Assembly (NCBI GenBank): GCA_039090855.1
Contig: CM077013.1
Coordinates: 136,049,240 to 136,113,239, forward strand
DNA from: Macrothele yani
Lineage: Eukaryota; Arthropoda; Arachnida; Araneae; Macrothelidae
Direction: 5' to 3'
Length of the DNA: 64,000 nt
The first letter of the stretch is position 1; each line of letters starts with the position of its first letter. Of this stretch, positions 23,201 to 33,237 are shown in pieces. A program made the translations under genes and the position numbers. The notes below the pieces were generated by a model, which saw nothing but the letters and a program-made list of their open reading frames with translations, was not told the DNA's origin and ran no database searches.

Positions 23201-24858
23201 TACTCGAAGATCCAGAGGTTGAGGACGACACATTTCAAATTCCACAAGAAGAAACAGAGCGCACCGATTGGCAAGCAGTATCGGAATGTCACCCAGTTAA
23301 TTTACCTTTTGATGTAGAGCTCGGCTTCAAAGGCTTTGATCTCAGCCATGACTTGTACGGTACCATAAAAATACCAAAACATCATTGAAATTCTCAAGTT
23401 TATTCAAGAATCTAAAGACAATTACGAGACTTCAAACCCATCAATTCCCAGCCTTTTAAGTTTGAATGCTGATCAGCAAAGAGTATTAATTCACCTAAAT
23501 AGTCAATTCAGCGATCATCGTATTTCAAGGCTTTCTATTGTTATGGGATCAGCTGGAACCGGGAAATATTGCGTCATAAGAGAAATTGTACGACTAATGC
23601 ACAACCGATATGCCACTAAGAGTATCATGCTACTAGCACCAACTGGAGTCGCAGCGAATAACATTGGACGTCAAACTATTCCTTCGGCACTCAGAAGTAA
23701 AACAAAGGGCGTGCAATCGGAACTAAGCGGAGAAACGGAACGTGATTACCAGGAAGAGATGACTGAGATCAAAGTAACTGTAATAGACGAATTCAGTATG
23801 ATGGGCCAGAAAATGTTAGGCAACATTGATCGCCGTCTTCGGCAAGCAAACTCTAATAATCAATACAAAATCTTTGGTGGATACATTGTGTATTTGTTTA
23901 GTGACTTACATCAGTTACCTCCTGTCCACGATGTTGTTTTGTATGGTACACCAAAAAGCTATGTTTGTCAACGTGGGTCATTAGCGTTCAAGCAATTCGA
24001 CGTTGTTTTTGAATTAAAGCAAGTCATGAGACAAAGTGGCGAGGATCAAATCCCTTTTAAACAAACACTTCAACGCATATCTAAGAGTTCCATAACCACC
24101 GGAGGTTACGATTTACTTCGTAGTCGTTTCACCACAGAAAATATCCATATTATGTTGCTGTTTGAAGACGCTGTTCATCTTATGGCAAGAAAGTGCAATT
24201 GAAGTACACAATGAAAATAGACTTCGCAATATTAATAGTCCTGTTACTCGACTTAGTGCTGTTAACAATAACCGTACAGCTCTTTCCTCTAAAGCTGACG
24301 AAGCAAACGGTCTACAGCAAAAATTGTACCTGGTTCCTGGATGTAAAGTTATTCTACGTCAAAATCTCTGGACTGCTCAAGAACTGTGCAATGGATCGAT
24401 TGGTATAGTTCGTGACATTATATACGTGAGACGAGATGCAACTTTAAATCATCTTGATCACCTAGTTGACTGTGTATTGGTACATTTTCCGGGTTACACA
24501 GGTCAGACATTGTACGATGATAGATTGGTGCCTATTACTCCCTACAAAATAAGTTTCAAAATGTATAATGTTACATGTGAGCGAACACAGTTTCCAATGG
24601 AAGTTGCATACGGTATCAGCATCCACCAATCTCAAGGTATTACAATTGGACCAGGCAGTAGTTGATCTTGGTGAAAATGAATTCGCTGTCGGCTTGACAT
24701 ATGTTGGGTTATCGAGAGTAAAACAAATAGTTGGCATTTTACTTGAACCGTTTCACAAAAGTCGGCTCACTAACATTAATTTAAAAAAATCGTTTGAATT
24801 AAAAAACGAAGAAATGGAAAGACTCCGTCTGTTAGCTCAACATTTGCTTGATGTATAA
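20284..24858 (+). pseudogene. Helitron Rep-helicase gene (decayed)
   Basis: The likely start at 20,284 reads MPRRALGSNLNRRTVRARRM; an early stop at 20,410 precedes the 187-codon frame. Next come a CxxC-rich region (CASCHDLYL, KCQKCHKYP) and TVLEEMLIARVQPVLKVYQ, where a SINE interrupts. Rep: FEYQHRGSPHVHGVF (HUH histidines, about 22,122-22,166) and YIAKYASNAE with its paired tyrosines (about 22,614-22,643). PIF1-type helicase from 23,462: GSAGTGKYC (Walker A, usual S/T replaced by Y), VTVIDEFSMMG (Walker B), DLHQLPPV. After frameshifts near 24,190 and 24,640 it ends with VGLTYVGLSRVK and LLAQHLLDV. It would nick and unwind DNA for rolling-circle transposition; this copy has many breaks. Confidence 0.85.
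20805..21030 (+). mobile_element. SINE, family S1, inside the Helitron gene
   Basis: Complete copy with head (GTGGCGCAGTGGTCTAAGG, GGTTCGAATCC), body and poly-A tail. AAAAGTATATCA is duplicated at 20,793-20,804 and 21,031-21,042. Removing the SINE and one duplicate restores the Rep reading (LKVYQ followed by LRACGSNG), so the insertion hit coding sequence. Confidence 0.9.
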
Positions 24859-24908
24859 TAATAAAAGGAGGTTTGTTTATGTGTGTGTGTGTGTGTCTGT
24901 CTGTAGTC

Positions 24909-25089
24909 TGTAACGTACCAGGAGATGTGACGTACCTGCCAGAAGGACGCACACGACATAAAGGCAGATAGGAATCAGAATAAAAAGTCCGCGTAGCTTA
25001 ATTGGTAGAGCAACTTATTCCGGAATGAGTGGACCCGGGTTCGAACCCCGGAGTAGACCAAAAATGACGGTGAAATTTACTTCGTTATA
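24909..25089 (+). repeat. LTR 1 of the TRIM-like element
   Basis: Starts TGTAACGTACCAGGAGA, then TGTGACGTACCTGCCAG, which is where the middle LTR starts. Ends CTTCGTTATA directly before the primer binding site. Contains a tRNA-like segment at 24,987-25,059. Confidence 0.75.
24987..25059 (+). other. tRNA-like segment in LTR 1 (not a working tRNA gene)
   Basis: Box A TAGCTTAATTGG and box B GGTTCGAACCC are intact and the T arm pairs perfectly. The anticodon stem ACTTA/TGAGT closes an eight-base loop around CCGG instead of the standard seven, and the acceptor stem is weakened. It looks like an internal polymerase III promoter module and not a translating tRNA. Confidence 0.75.
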
Positions 25090-25090
25090 A

Positions 25091-25102
25091 TGGCCCCCGA
25101 AC
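25091..25102 (+). other. Primer binding site 1 (tRNA-Lys type)
   Basis: TGGCCCCCGAAC, one mismatch from the complement of the tRNA-Lys 3' end, one base after the LTR. Confidence 0.65.
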
Positions 25103-25348
25103 TATCCGGATGACCCGGCCGTTCAAAATCTCGCATTGGTGTGATGTTATTTCCACACCGCGAGACAGGAAAAATCAGAGAATCTCTTCTCCAGTGCTTC
25201 GAAAAATAAATGTGTGTGACGTTGCATTCCACACACCAGATTGACGGGGAGTTCTCAAGTGCACGTTCTACAGTGGTTGTCTGCCTGCAGCGATTCATGG
25301 TCACGGCTGACCCGTGGGCCATGCCCCGGCCCTTTTCAGGGGGGGAGA

Positions 25349-25511
25349 TGTGACGTACCTGCCAGCAGGACGCACATGACAGAAAGGCAGATAGGAATCA
25401 GAATACATGTCTGCGTAGCTCAGTTGGTAGAGCGACTTGTTCCGGAATAAGCGGCCTCGGGTTCGAATCCCGGCGTAGACCAAAAATGACGGAGAAATTT
25501 ACTTCGTTATA
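25349..25511 (+). repeat. LTR 2 of the TRIM-like element
   Basis: Preceded immediately by a purine tract (25,338-25,348). Contains the best preserved tRNA-like segment at 25,409-25,481 and is followed by an exact tRNA-Lys-type primer binding site. Confidence 0.75.
25409..25481 (+). other. tRNA-like segment in LTR 2
   Basis: The acceptor stem GTCTGCG/CGTAGAC pairs fully (one G-U). Box A is TAGCTCAGTTGG and box B GGTTCGAATCC, both consensus. The anticodon stem has an A-C mismatch and again an eight-base loop. No encoded CCA at the end and no T-run terminator. Confidence 0.75.
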
Positions 25512-25512
25512 A

Positions 25513-25524
25513 TGGCGCCCGAAC
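25513..25524 (+). other. Primer binding site 2 (tRNA-Lys type)
   Basis: TGGCGCCCGAAC is the exact complement of the last 12 bases of tRNA-Lys, the primer used by many retroelements. Confidence 0.75.
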
Positions 25525-25644
25525 TATCCGGATGACCCGACCGTTCAAAATCTCGCATTGGTGTGATGTTATTTCCACACCGCGAGATAGGAAAAATAAG
25601 AGCAGCACTTCGAAAAAAATAAAAAAATAATAAGGGGGAGATGA

Positions 25645-25825
25645 TGTAACGTACCAGGAGATGTGACGTACCTGCCAGAAGGACGCACACGACATAAAGG
25701 CAGATAGGAATCAGAATAAAACGTCCGCGTAGCTTAATTGGTAGAGCAACTTATTCCGGAATGAGTGGACCCGGGTTCGAACCCCGGAGTAGACCAAAAA
25801 GAACGGAGAAATTTACTTCGTTATA
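25645..25825 (+). repeat. LTR 3 of the TRIM-like element
   Basis: Same length as LTR 1 and about four differences from it; preceded by a purine tract near 25,632-25,641. tRNA-like segment at 25,723-25,795. Confidence 0.75.
25723..25795 (+). other. tRNA-like segment in LTR 3
   Basis: Identical over the tRNA-like core to the segment in LTR 1. Confidence 0.75.
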
Positions 25826-26125
25826 TGTCTTTCGCGTCACAAAATAAAAAACGTTTCCGATCTGAGTGTGTCATTCCACTTTGTTTACATTCAACCTGAT
25901 CACAACCAACGTGAAGTCGTGAAGGAAAGTAGTTCATGACAAATTTTCGGCATTTCTTTTTTAGAATGTTTCGTACTTTTGTTCTGGAAGTCATACAATT
26001 TACGCATTCGTTTTTTTAGAATTTGTCATAATAGACGCCTTAATGAGATTACATTTTGTAATAGCTTCGCTCAAAATTTGCCAACTGTACCTGAGTTATG
26101 GGTTACTGTTGGCGGATTGTCCTAA

Positions 26126-26878
26126 TTAGTGGTTTTTCCGGGTTTTGAGAAGGGGTCATTTGTTACCAAAGATCTCTCCAAAGATCTTCAGCCGATCGCG
26201 TTGACACTTGCCACAGAGAAAGGGAAGGACACAGTGAGTGACATGGGGTTGATATCATGGTGATTGGTCGTGTCGTATAAAAATAATGACCATTAAAAAA
26301 CTGACCAATTTTAATAATAATTGAAAACATATGTGCTCTACACGAGACTCGAGACAATTAGTTATTCGAGCATAGCTACGACATGACACATCCGATTACC
26401 GTGATTTTCGGCATGCGATTGGACATTGTTAATGGTCAGGTTTTGACGCCTTCCCATTCCCGAAATTCCGTGTCATTGAGGAATTTAATTTAAAACTAGA
26501 TGCCCTTTTACTTGAGCCGTTTCACGGTGTATTGGCTCGGCACTTCCTTAATCTATAATAATAAAAGGAAGTTTGTGTATGTGCGTTTGTGTCTGTCTTT
26601 CGCGATAAAAAATGAAAAACGTGGTTCCCGATCCGAGTTTGTCTTTCCGCTTTGTTTACATGAAACCTGATCACAACCAACGTGACGGCGTGAAGGAAAG
26701 TAGTTCATGATAAATTTTAGGCATTTCTTTCTTAGAATGTTTCGTACTTTTGTTCTGGAAGTCGTAAATTTTACGCGTTTGCTTTTTAGAATTTGTTATA
26801 ATAGACTCCTTAAATAGCTTCGCTCAAAATTTGCCAACTGTACCCGAGTTATCAGTTACCGTTCGCGGCTTGTCCTAG
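26126..26878 (+). mobile_element. Helitron deletion derivative, in tandem with the larger copy
   Basis: Contains module B (26,130-26,335), module A (26,340-26,490), then the very end of a helicase frame (LLLEPFHGVLARHFLNL, matching ILLEPFH and LLAQHLLDV of the larger copy with the middle missing), TATAATAATAAAAGG, and the 3' module to CTAG at 26,875-26,878. The whole Rep and most of the helicase are deleted. Confidence 0.6.
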
Positions 26879-27334
26879 CTTGGTATTCATGGCAACAACA
26901 AGATATGACACTACATGTTCACGAACTATTCTCCCAATGAGCAATCTGCCTGCATAATGCAGCTTTGCTCATTACCTTTAGTTTGACCTACATATGATAT
27001 CAGATGTCCAGGAGAAGGCGAGTGCCGTGAACTTCGTAGGAAGGCCCGAGGACACTCTCCAAGCCTGCATCTGACGTTATCAGGCCGAGGTACGTCATGG
27101 CAGGGGGAACGCTGACTTTTCCTACGACCCTAACGATCGGCGAGTACGACGATAAGTAGCGGCATGAGAACCACGTGTTATCATTGGCCATATTGGGGAA
27201 AGTGTATTTTCTTGTTGTTTAGTTACTACAGTGGAACCAGGTTTAGATGTTTTTCAAGGGACATACATGTATGTATTTAGATTTTCTAATCAACAAGGTA
27301 TCGTGTACTTGCTACTCTTTCCCATGGAAGGATA
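26879..27334. other. No gene seen
   Basis: Unique-looking sequence with short chance frames only. Confidence 0.45.
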
Positions 27335-27589
27335 TACAGGGTGCCCATAAATTCTTTCTCACATTACAAAAATTAATATAAAAATGTATTACAGTACAAG
27401 AAAGGAATTGCACGACAATGATGGTGCTCAAGTAAGTTTTATTTCCAGTGTCAGTATACCTCCACATGGGCGCCATTTGTATCCCGGAGGACATGTAACC
27501 GATCTTCGATTTCACGCCATGTTTTGTTTAACATCTCAGCAGAGACAGAACCAATGACATCCGTTATTTTGCTCTTCAACGTCTCGACA

Positions 27590-28740
27590 TCCGGAGCACT
27601 GCTAGAGAAAAACTTGGACTTTCACGTAACCCCACAGGAAAAAGTCTAGAGGGGTTATGTCGGGCGATCGAGCTGCCCATGTCATGGGACCGTCGCGGCC
27701 AATCTCCCTGTCCGGAAATGTGGCATTCAGGAACTCACGAACCATTATTGACCAATGTGGTGCGGCACCATCTTGTTGGAAAATAACAGAAGATTGGAGT
27801 GCATTCAACTGAGGTGCTACAAAAAGTTCCAGCGTGTCCAGGTACATTTTACATGTTACCGTGGACTCTGTAAAAAAGAAGGGTCAGATGATTTTGTCAT
27901 GCACCAGGCCGCACCATATGTTCACACTTTCGGCAAGTCCTCTGTTGATTGATGACATAATGGGCATTTTCTAATCCCCATATTCGCACATTGTGCCTAT
28001 TTTCTCTACCAGAGACGTGGAATGTGGCTTTTTTTTTTTTTTTTTTTTTTTTTGATTGGAGGTTTAACGACCACCGTGAGCAACTCAATGGGCTATAAGC
28101 AGTCGCCCGTCCCTAATTTAGGGTCACTGGTTCCAGGGAAGGGAGAGAACCAGTGCCGTAAGACAAACACAACATCCATGCCTGACCGGGATTCGAACCC
28201 GGACCCCGTACGGACGAATGATCAGAGGCCAGCGCCTTAGACCACTGCGCCACCGGGGCGACGGAATGTGGCTTCATCTGAGAAATAGACACAGTGCAGA
28301 TCATTACTATCGTGAAATTTGCGCTGCCACATCTCCGTCGCAAATGCAGTACACAGAGGCCACTCATCATTCTGAAGAGCTTGAACGATCTGTACTTTAT
28401 AAGCATACAGATGAAGACGTTTGTATAAAATTTTGTGAACCGTGTTACGGGGAATCCCAGTTTCCAGTGAAGCACGACGAATGGATTTCCTGGGGCTTCG
28501 CAGAAATGTCTTCTGAACAGCTGCAGCTGTCTCTTGTGTAACCGGTGGTCGGTCCGCTCGGGGAGATCGCCAACACTACCCGTCGATTTAAACTTTTCAT
28601 ACCAAGCTTTTACGCTTTTTTGGTCGGGTGATGGGTGGTGATCATCTGTACTCTTTCTGAAATGACGCTGGACAGTAACCGCCGATTTAGTCTCGTGGAA
28701 CTACAACACACACGTCGCCTTTTCTCCCACTGTAAAATGG
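27590..28740 (-). pseudogene. Mariner-like (DUF4817-type) transposase, interrupted
   Basis: N-terminal part on the minus strand (28,740-28,350, several frames): HFRKSTDDHHPSPDQKSVKAW, YEKFKSTGSVGDLPE, then LGFPVTRFTKFYTNVF. After the SINE comes the catalytic part: MYLDTLELFVAPQLN, VIFQQDGAAPHWSIMVREFL (second aspartate, about 27,730-27,790) and WAARSPDITPLDFFLWGYVK (third, about 27,620-27,680). The order and the FLWGYVK end are characteristic. Frameshifts plus the SINE inactivate it. Confidence 0.8.
28031..28262 (-). mobile_element. SINE, family S1, inside the mariner-like gene
   Basis: Complete minus-strand copy: poly-T at 28,031, body, tRNA-like head ending near 28,258. GGAATGTGGCTT is duplicated at 28,019-28,030 and 28,263-28,274. 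This dates the SINE as younger than the transposon. Confidence 0.9.
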
Positions 28741-28901
28741 AAGTAATTATCTCCTCTTATTCAGCAGTAGCAACCGCCTAAAGAATAGAAAAAACCCTTT
28801 GAGTGCTGCTATATTACGTTGCCAACCATTTTATTTTAACTTACATAGATTTTTTTATATTAATTTTTGTAATGTGGGAATGACTTTATGAACACCCTGT
28901 A

Positions 28902-29391
28902 CTTGGCCAAAGCAGGATATGCTTCGATAAATACGAAAGAAAAATGCCCGGCAAAGCAATGTACAGCAGGGTATGTGTAGAGGTTTTTCCATTATTTCTT
29001 TAGTTTAAATAAAAGTTTAAAATTGTAAACGGAGTGATTTTGTTTTTCATTGGCGATGTAAATTCGAAAACTTATTAAGAAAGAAAATACATATAATATA
29101 AGCACGGAATTGAAAGTTGTTTCCATAAGCAGCATGTTTCAATTTGTAATCATTAAGATTTCTTTGGAATGTGGGAGGACATAAAACAGTTCACTCGAGT
29201 TATGGTGCGAAGGATGTTCCGTAATTTGAGAGTACTAACGCCACATAACTCTGAACTACAAAAGACTGCGCTGATTTCAGCATGAAGATACACATATTTA
29301 TGGATTATTATATCATTACCCTACCATTCAGTTAATTGCTTAAGTGAATGAATGGTGTCAATACCGTAGTGTTATGTTTTCTGTCCTATAC
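28902..29391. other. No gene seen
   Basis: AT-rich sequence with no recognisable feature. Confidence 0.45.
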
Positions 29392-29393
29392 TA

Positions 29394-30609
29394 CACTGAA
29401 GAGCAATTGAATTAGAGACAGCTGGCGTTATACAAATGTGGCGCTGTGGGCGGCCCTGTAAACGGAAACGACATGACGTATGCAGCGATCCGACAATATT
29501 AGGAGTGATGCGACAGGAATCAGTAAGAGTCGGACGCAGTATGTGTAAGACGATGGATCTAAGCGCATTTGATCGTCGACAAATTGTCGGGGCCCGACGA
29601 CTGGGTCACTCCATCTCGGAAGTCGTGCAGGCACTGGGATTTTCACGAACCACTGTGTCACGGGTGCACCGTGAGTACATCGAATCCGGTAAAACCATCC
29701 CTGCAAGCGCCAACTGCCGTGGACAACAGCGTGTGGATGAGCTGGGTCATCGTCGGCTAGCTCGCATGTTAACAGCAGATAGACGGGCCAACGTGCAAAA
29801 AATCACTCGGCAATTTAACGCTGGTGCACAAAAGCGTGTAAGCAGCCACACCATTCAGAACCATCTCCTCGCTATGGGGTACAGAAGCCATCGTCCCACG
29901 AGGGGGCCGCTGCTGACCGCACGTCACAGGGTGTAAATATTAGCATGAGCGCGGGAACATCGCCACTGTACCCTATACATGTGGAAAAATGTTGCCTGGA
30001 CTGATGAGTCGAGATTCATGTTGGTACATGCTGATGACAGGATACGAGAACGGCGCAAACCACATGAAGCGATTTATGTTTCTTGACAGCAGGGTACTCT
30101 TCAAGCTGGTGGGGGTGGCATTCTCGTCTAGGGACTGTTTCAGTGGACTGAAATAGGACGCCTGGTACGTGTGACATCGTCCCTCACAGGTCAACGTTAC
30201 CGGGATATCCTGGACAACCATTTGCTTCCGTTTGTGCTACTTCAACATCCCACTGGGGACCTCATCCTGCAACAAGACAATGCACCGTGCCATCGCTCCC
30301 GAATTGTATCCGAATGGTTGGATGAACCTCCACCGACGTGACCTCGCTTCCTTGGCCAGCTAGATCACCTGACCTCAATCCCATCGAACACATCTGGGAT
30401 GCCATCGAGAGAGATGTTCGAGGCTATGACCCCTCCATCAAATATTCGTGAACTGTGGAGCTTGTTCAGGGATCGTGGATCCGTATGGCTTCCCAACGCT
30501 TCCGGTGTCTTGTCGAGTCCATGCCGAGACGATACGACGCCGTCATCAGGGCGAAAGGTGGTGCTTCACGTTACTAGACAGATATCTCTAATTCAATTGC
30601 TCTTCAGTG
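29394..30609 (+). mobile_element. Tc1-like transposon, family A, copy 2
   Basis: Complete: CACTGAAGAGCAATTGAATT at the left, its reverse complement at the right, and TA at both flanks (29,392-29,393 and 30,610-30,611). Confidence 0.9.
29541..30577 (+). pseudogene. Tc1 transposase (family A), several breaks
   Basis: Probable start at 29,541 (MCKTMDLSAFDRRQIVGARR). Two helix-turn-helix units: LGHSISEVVQALGFSRTTVS and HRRLARMLTADRRANVQKIT. A stop at about 29,934 (the codon after HRV) ends the first frame. Beyond it: NVAWTDESRFMLVHADDRI, LQQDNAPCHRSRIVSEWLDE and, in another frame, the NPIEHIWDAIERDV region near 30,380. C-terminus ends at about 30,577. All three catalytic positions are visible but in different frames. 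Confidence 0.85.
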
Positions 30610-30692
30610 TATTTTTTAGCTAACCAAACAGCTGAAGAGTTTTTAATTTCGGTGTTGAATGAACTGTTTGCCGAAATTTTAACTAAAAAATA

Positions 30693-32115
30693 CACTGACG
30701 GAAAAAAATCCCAACACCACGAAAAAATAATTGTAGAGGAATGAAATGGCGGCAATACATTCGTATAGGTAACATATTTAATCGATTAAGGTTTCAAGAT
30801 CACAGCTTATTGTAAGCGCGAGAAGAGCCATTTTAAATGTGAAATGGTACATTAATAACCGGTGTTACCGCCAGAATGTTGAATGCAATCACGCAAACGT
30901 TCATGCATTATGTCGTACAGGTGCTGAATGTCAGTTTGTGGGATGGAGTTCCATGCCTGTTGCACTTGGTCGGTCAATACAGGGACGGTCAATGCTGGTT
31001 GGGGGTGACGCTGGAGTTGTCGTCCAATGATGTCCCATACGTGCTCGATTGGTGAAAGATCTGGTGATCTAGCAGGCCACGGCAACATGTCTACACTCTG
31101 TAGAGCATGTTGGGTTAGAACAGCGGTATGCGGGCGAGCGTTATCCTGTTGGAAAACACCCCCTGGAATGCTGTTCATGAATGGCCGCACAACAGTTTGA
31201 ATCACCAGGCCGACGTACAGCTATGACGTCAGGGTGCGTGGGATAACCACGAGAGTGCTCCTGCTGTCATAGGAAATTGCTCCCCAGACCATAACTCCAG
31301 GTGTAGGCCCAGTGTGTCTCGGCCCCAGACAGGTTGGTTGCAGGCGCTCACCTGGCCTCCTTCTAACCAACACACGGCCATCACTGGCACCCAGGCAGAA
31401 TCGGCTTTCATCAGAAAACAGAACAGATATCCACTCTGTCCTCCAATGAGCTCTAGCTTGACACCACTGACGTCGCAAACGGCAGTGGTTTGGAGTAAGT
31501 GGAATGCACGCTACAGTGCGTATGGCTCGGAGCTGTCCTTCAAGTAACCGATTTTTAACAGTTCGTTGTGTCACTGTGGTGGCAACTGCAGCTCGAATTG
31601 CTGCCGCAGACGCGGTACGATGCGCCACGGCCATACGCCGTACACGGCGGTCTTCCCTCTCAGTAGTGTCACGTGGCCGGCCGGAACCCGGTCTTCTTGA
31701 GGCAGTACCTTCCCTTGACCACCGCTGCCAACAATCATGCACAGTGGCTACATTCCTGCCTAGTCGTTCTGCAATATTGCGGAACGAAAATCCACCTTCT
31801 CGTAGTTCTATTACACGACCTCGTTCAAACTCCGTGAGCTGTTGATAATGGCTTCTTCGTCTTCTTAAAGGCATTCTTGACTAACATCAACACCCTACGT
31901 TGAATCTCAACGATAACTAAAGCTCACGAACGCTACAGCGCGTATTTACAGCAAACCTGCTTTGCCTGTTCCGAGGGGCGCTACTAGCGCCACACGTATG
32001 CGCCGAGCGCGAACTTTGCATAGACGTCATCTTACATATGTACTCTCACCGTCTACTAACTGTCGTTTATCTAACACAACCCCTTCTTGGTGTTGGGATT
32101 TTTTTTCCGTCAGTG
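30693..32115 (-). mobile_element. Tc1-like transposon, family E, nearly intact
   Basis: Inverted terminal repeats CACTGACGGAAAAAAATCCC at both ends, each next to TA. The gene inside has only one visible break, making it one of the youngest DNA transposons here. Confidence 0.9.
30852..31874 (-). pseudogene. Tc1 transposase (family E), single frameshift
   Basis: The first 217 codons (31,874-31,221) start MPLRRRRSHYQQLTEFERGR, give both helix-turn-helix units (ERLGRNVATVHDCWQRWSRE; ASAAAIRAAVATTVTQRTV) and the first catalytic motif SVLFSDESRFCLGASDGRV, then GVMVWGAISYDSRSTLVVI. A frameshift in about 31,206-31,220 moves the last 117 codons: GVFQQDNARPHTAVLTQHAL (second aspartate) and WPARSPDLSPIEHVWDIIG (glutamate), ending GGNTGY. 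All DDE residues are kept; length about 340 residues, normal for Tc1. Confidence 0.9.
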
Positions 32116-32117
32116 TA

Positions 32118-32880
32118 TGTTTACATGGGAGAGACTAAAACCTAAAATGAGTTTTGAAATAACTAACTTAAATTTGGCTAAGTTCAAATAATTCACATTT
32201 TTAGATCAAGTTTTTGACTACAACTGCTGTGTCACAATTCGTATTTATAATAGCTAAATGAATTTGTAAATAAAAAAATATGATGTAGTACATTTTATAC
32301 ATCGTTTTTCAGAAAGTGATATTTCTGGATTGAGTCTCTAAATTTATTTGGCAGGGATGCGTTCATTCGGTTTTGAAGAGCATTAAGTGCAATTGTTGCA
32401 GAAATTATTTATCCCTTGAACGAGAATTGGATTTTGATTCATTGTACCTTTTCTTTAAGGCTATAGATAGAGGAAAACTGGTACATCCCAACAAAGTGTT
32501 GTAAACGCTGTAATGTATACTTACATTATTATTCAAATGTTATGCAGTGAATTCGAACTTGTATTTTTAAACGTTCCTAATCAGAAATACATGTAGCAAC
32601 TGAATTAACTATGCTGAAGAATAGCTAGATAAATTTATTTTGAAATAAGGAGCTGAAGAATAGCTATGGAATTTTGATCAATCTCAAAACGAACATCTAC
32701 GCAAAAAAAAAAAAATCATTTGGGTATTAGCTGATGCTATGCTTGATAATTACTTTCAGAAGATGAATGGCCTGTTGCAAAGAACACAGTCTAAAAAAAA
32801 AACACTACAAACTCGTGAAATAACTCAAGAAAATGCATACTTAAATCGTGTTATAGAAGTTAAGAAGTGGATAGCATACA
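32118..32880. other. No gene seen
   Basis: AT-rich sequence, possibly the decayed upstream part of the Penelope-like element that follows, but I see no reverse transcriptase motif. Confidence 0.4.
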
Positions 32881-32889
32881 CTATCTACA

Positions 32890-33237
32890 CCATGAGATCA
32901 CACCATCTGGAGTTACACCATCATTATCGCTTACCCCGACGGGACCACCAAAATGTATGTTGGCATGACTAAGCGCTCGCTGAAGATTAGACTCCAGGAG
33001 CATAAGCGAGACGTATTGAACAAAAGGAATACTACGGCGCTTGCAAGGGCGGCCAAGACTCAAGATGCAGTTCCCAAATGGCAGAACATTCGATTAATTG
33101 CCCCGTACGCAACGCCGAGGGCCACAGCCTACAGAGAAACTATTGAAATACTCATGGCTCCTAACGCTTGCAATAAAGAGGTATCTGTGAAGTTACCTAG
33201 TGTCTGGCGGTCGATTGTTAACATTCCTCGCAGCTAG
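32890..33237 (+). pseudogene. Penelope-like element GIY-YIG endonuclease fragment
   Basis: The frame reads YTIIIAYPDGTTKMYVGMTK, then RSLKIRLQEHKRDVLNKRN and ARAAKTQDAVP. The pair YTI-YVGMTKRSLKIRLQEH corresponds to the GIY-YIG nuclease core with its conserved arginine. The rest (TAYRETIEILMAPNACNKE, SVWRSIVNI) matches the C-terminus expected for Penelope-like retroelements. The reverse transcriptase is absent, so this is a 5'-truncated remnant. Confidence 0.7.

Larger units (their letters stand above)
24909..25825 (+). mobile_element. Small LTR element (TRIM-like) with three LTRs containing tRNA-like sequence
   Basis: Three direct repeats at 24,909-25,089, 25,349-25,511 and 25,645-25,825 each carry a 73-base tRNA-like segment. 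After the first and second lie tRNA-Lys-type primer binding sites (TGGCCCCCGAAC at 25,091-25,102, TGGCGCCCGAAC at 25,513-25,524). Before the second and third lie purine tracts (AGGGGGGGAGA, AAGGGGGAGA). The outer two are 181 bases each and differ at about four positions; the middle one lacks the first 17 bases and is more diverged. No coding sequence. It interrupts the Helitron 3' region: the sequence before it (TGTGTGTCTGTCT) and after it (GTCTTTCGCG) are contiguous in the related copy near 26,590. Confidence 0.75.
19355..26125 (+). mobile_element. Helitron (decayed), with later insertions
   Basis: A Rep-helicase gene (20,284-24,858) lies between non-coding modules. Module B at about 19,510-19,700 recurs at 26,130-26,335, and module A at about 19,355-19,500 recurs at 26,340-26,490. 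The sequence after the helicase stop continues across the inserted LTR element and ends near a hairpin (CCAAC/GTTGG arms, 26,082-26,112) followed by CTAA at 26,122-26,125. A hairpin about ten bases before CTRR is the usual Helitron 3' end. The left boundary is approximate. Insertions: SINE at 20,805 and LTR element at 24,909. Confidence 0.6.
27337..28899 (-). mobile_element. Mariner-like transposon with SINE insertion
   Basis: About 50-bp imperfect inverted terminal repeats: CAGGGTGCCCATAAATTC at the left, and CAGGGTGTTCATAAAGTC read inward from the right; both continue into TTACAAAAATTAATATAAA. TA flanks both ends. The minus-strand transposase is interrupted by a SINE at 28,031-28,262. Confidence 0.85.

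Noticed and set aside
24987..25795. Three ordinary tRNA genes in tandem
   Set aside because: The anticodon loops have eight bases, the anticodon stem of the middle one has a mismatch, no T-run terminators follow, and each lies inside a larger repeat between primer binding sites and purine tracts.
26562..26878. A separate 317-bp non-autonomous Helitron starting TCTATAATAATAAAAGG
   Set aside because: The same TATAATAATAAAAGG follows the helicase stop in the larger copy (24,855), so it is more simply the 3' untranslated part of the Helitron than a new 5' end. The alternative is not excluded.
29428..29706. Minus-strand 92-codon frame and its equivalent at 60,261-60,539
   Set aside because: Both are antisense shadows of the same Tc1 helix-turn-helix region; their similarity comes from the plus-strand gene.
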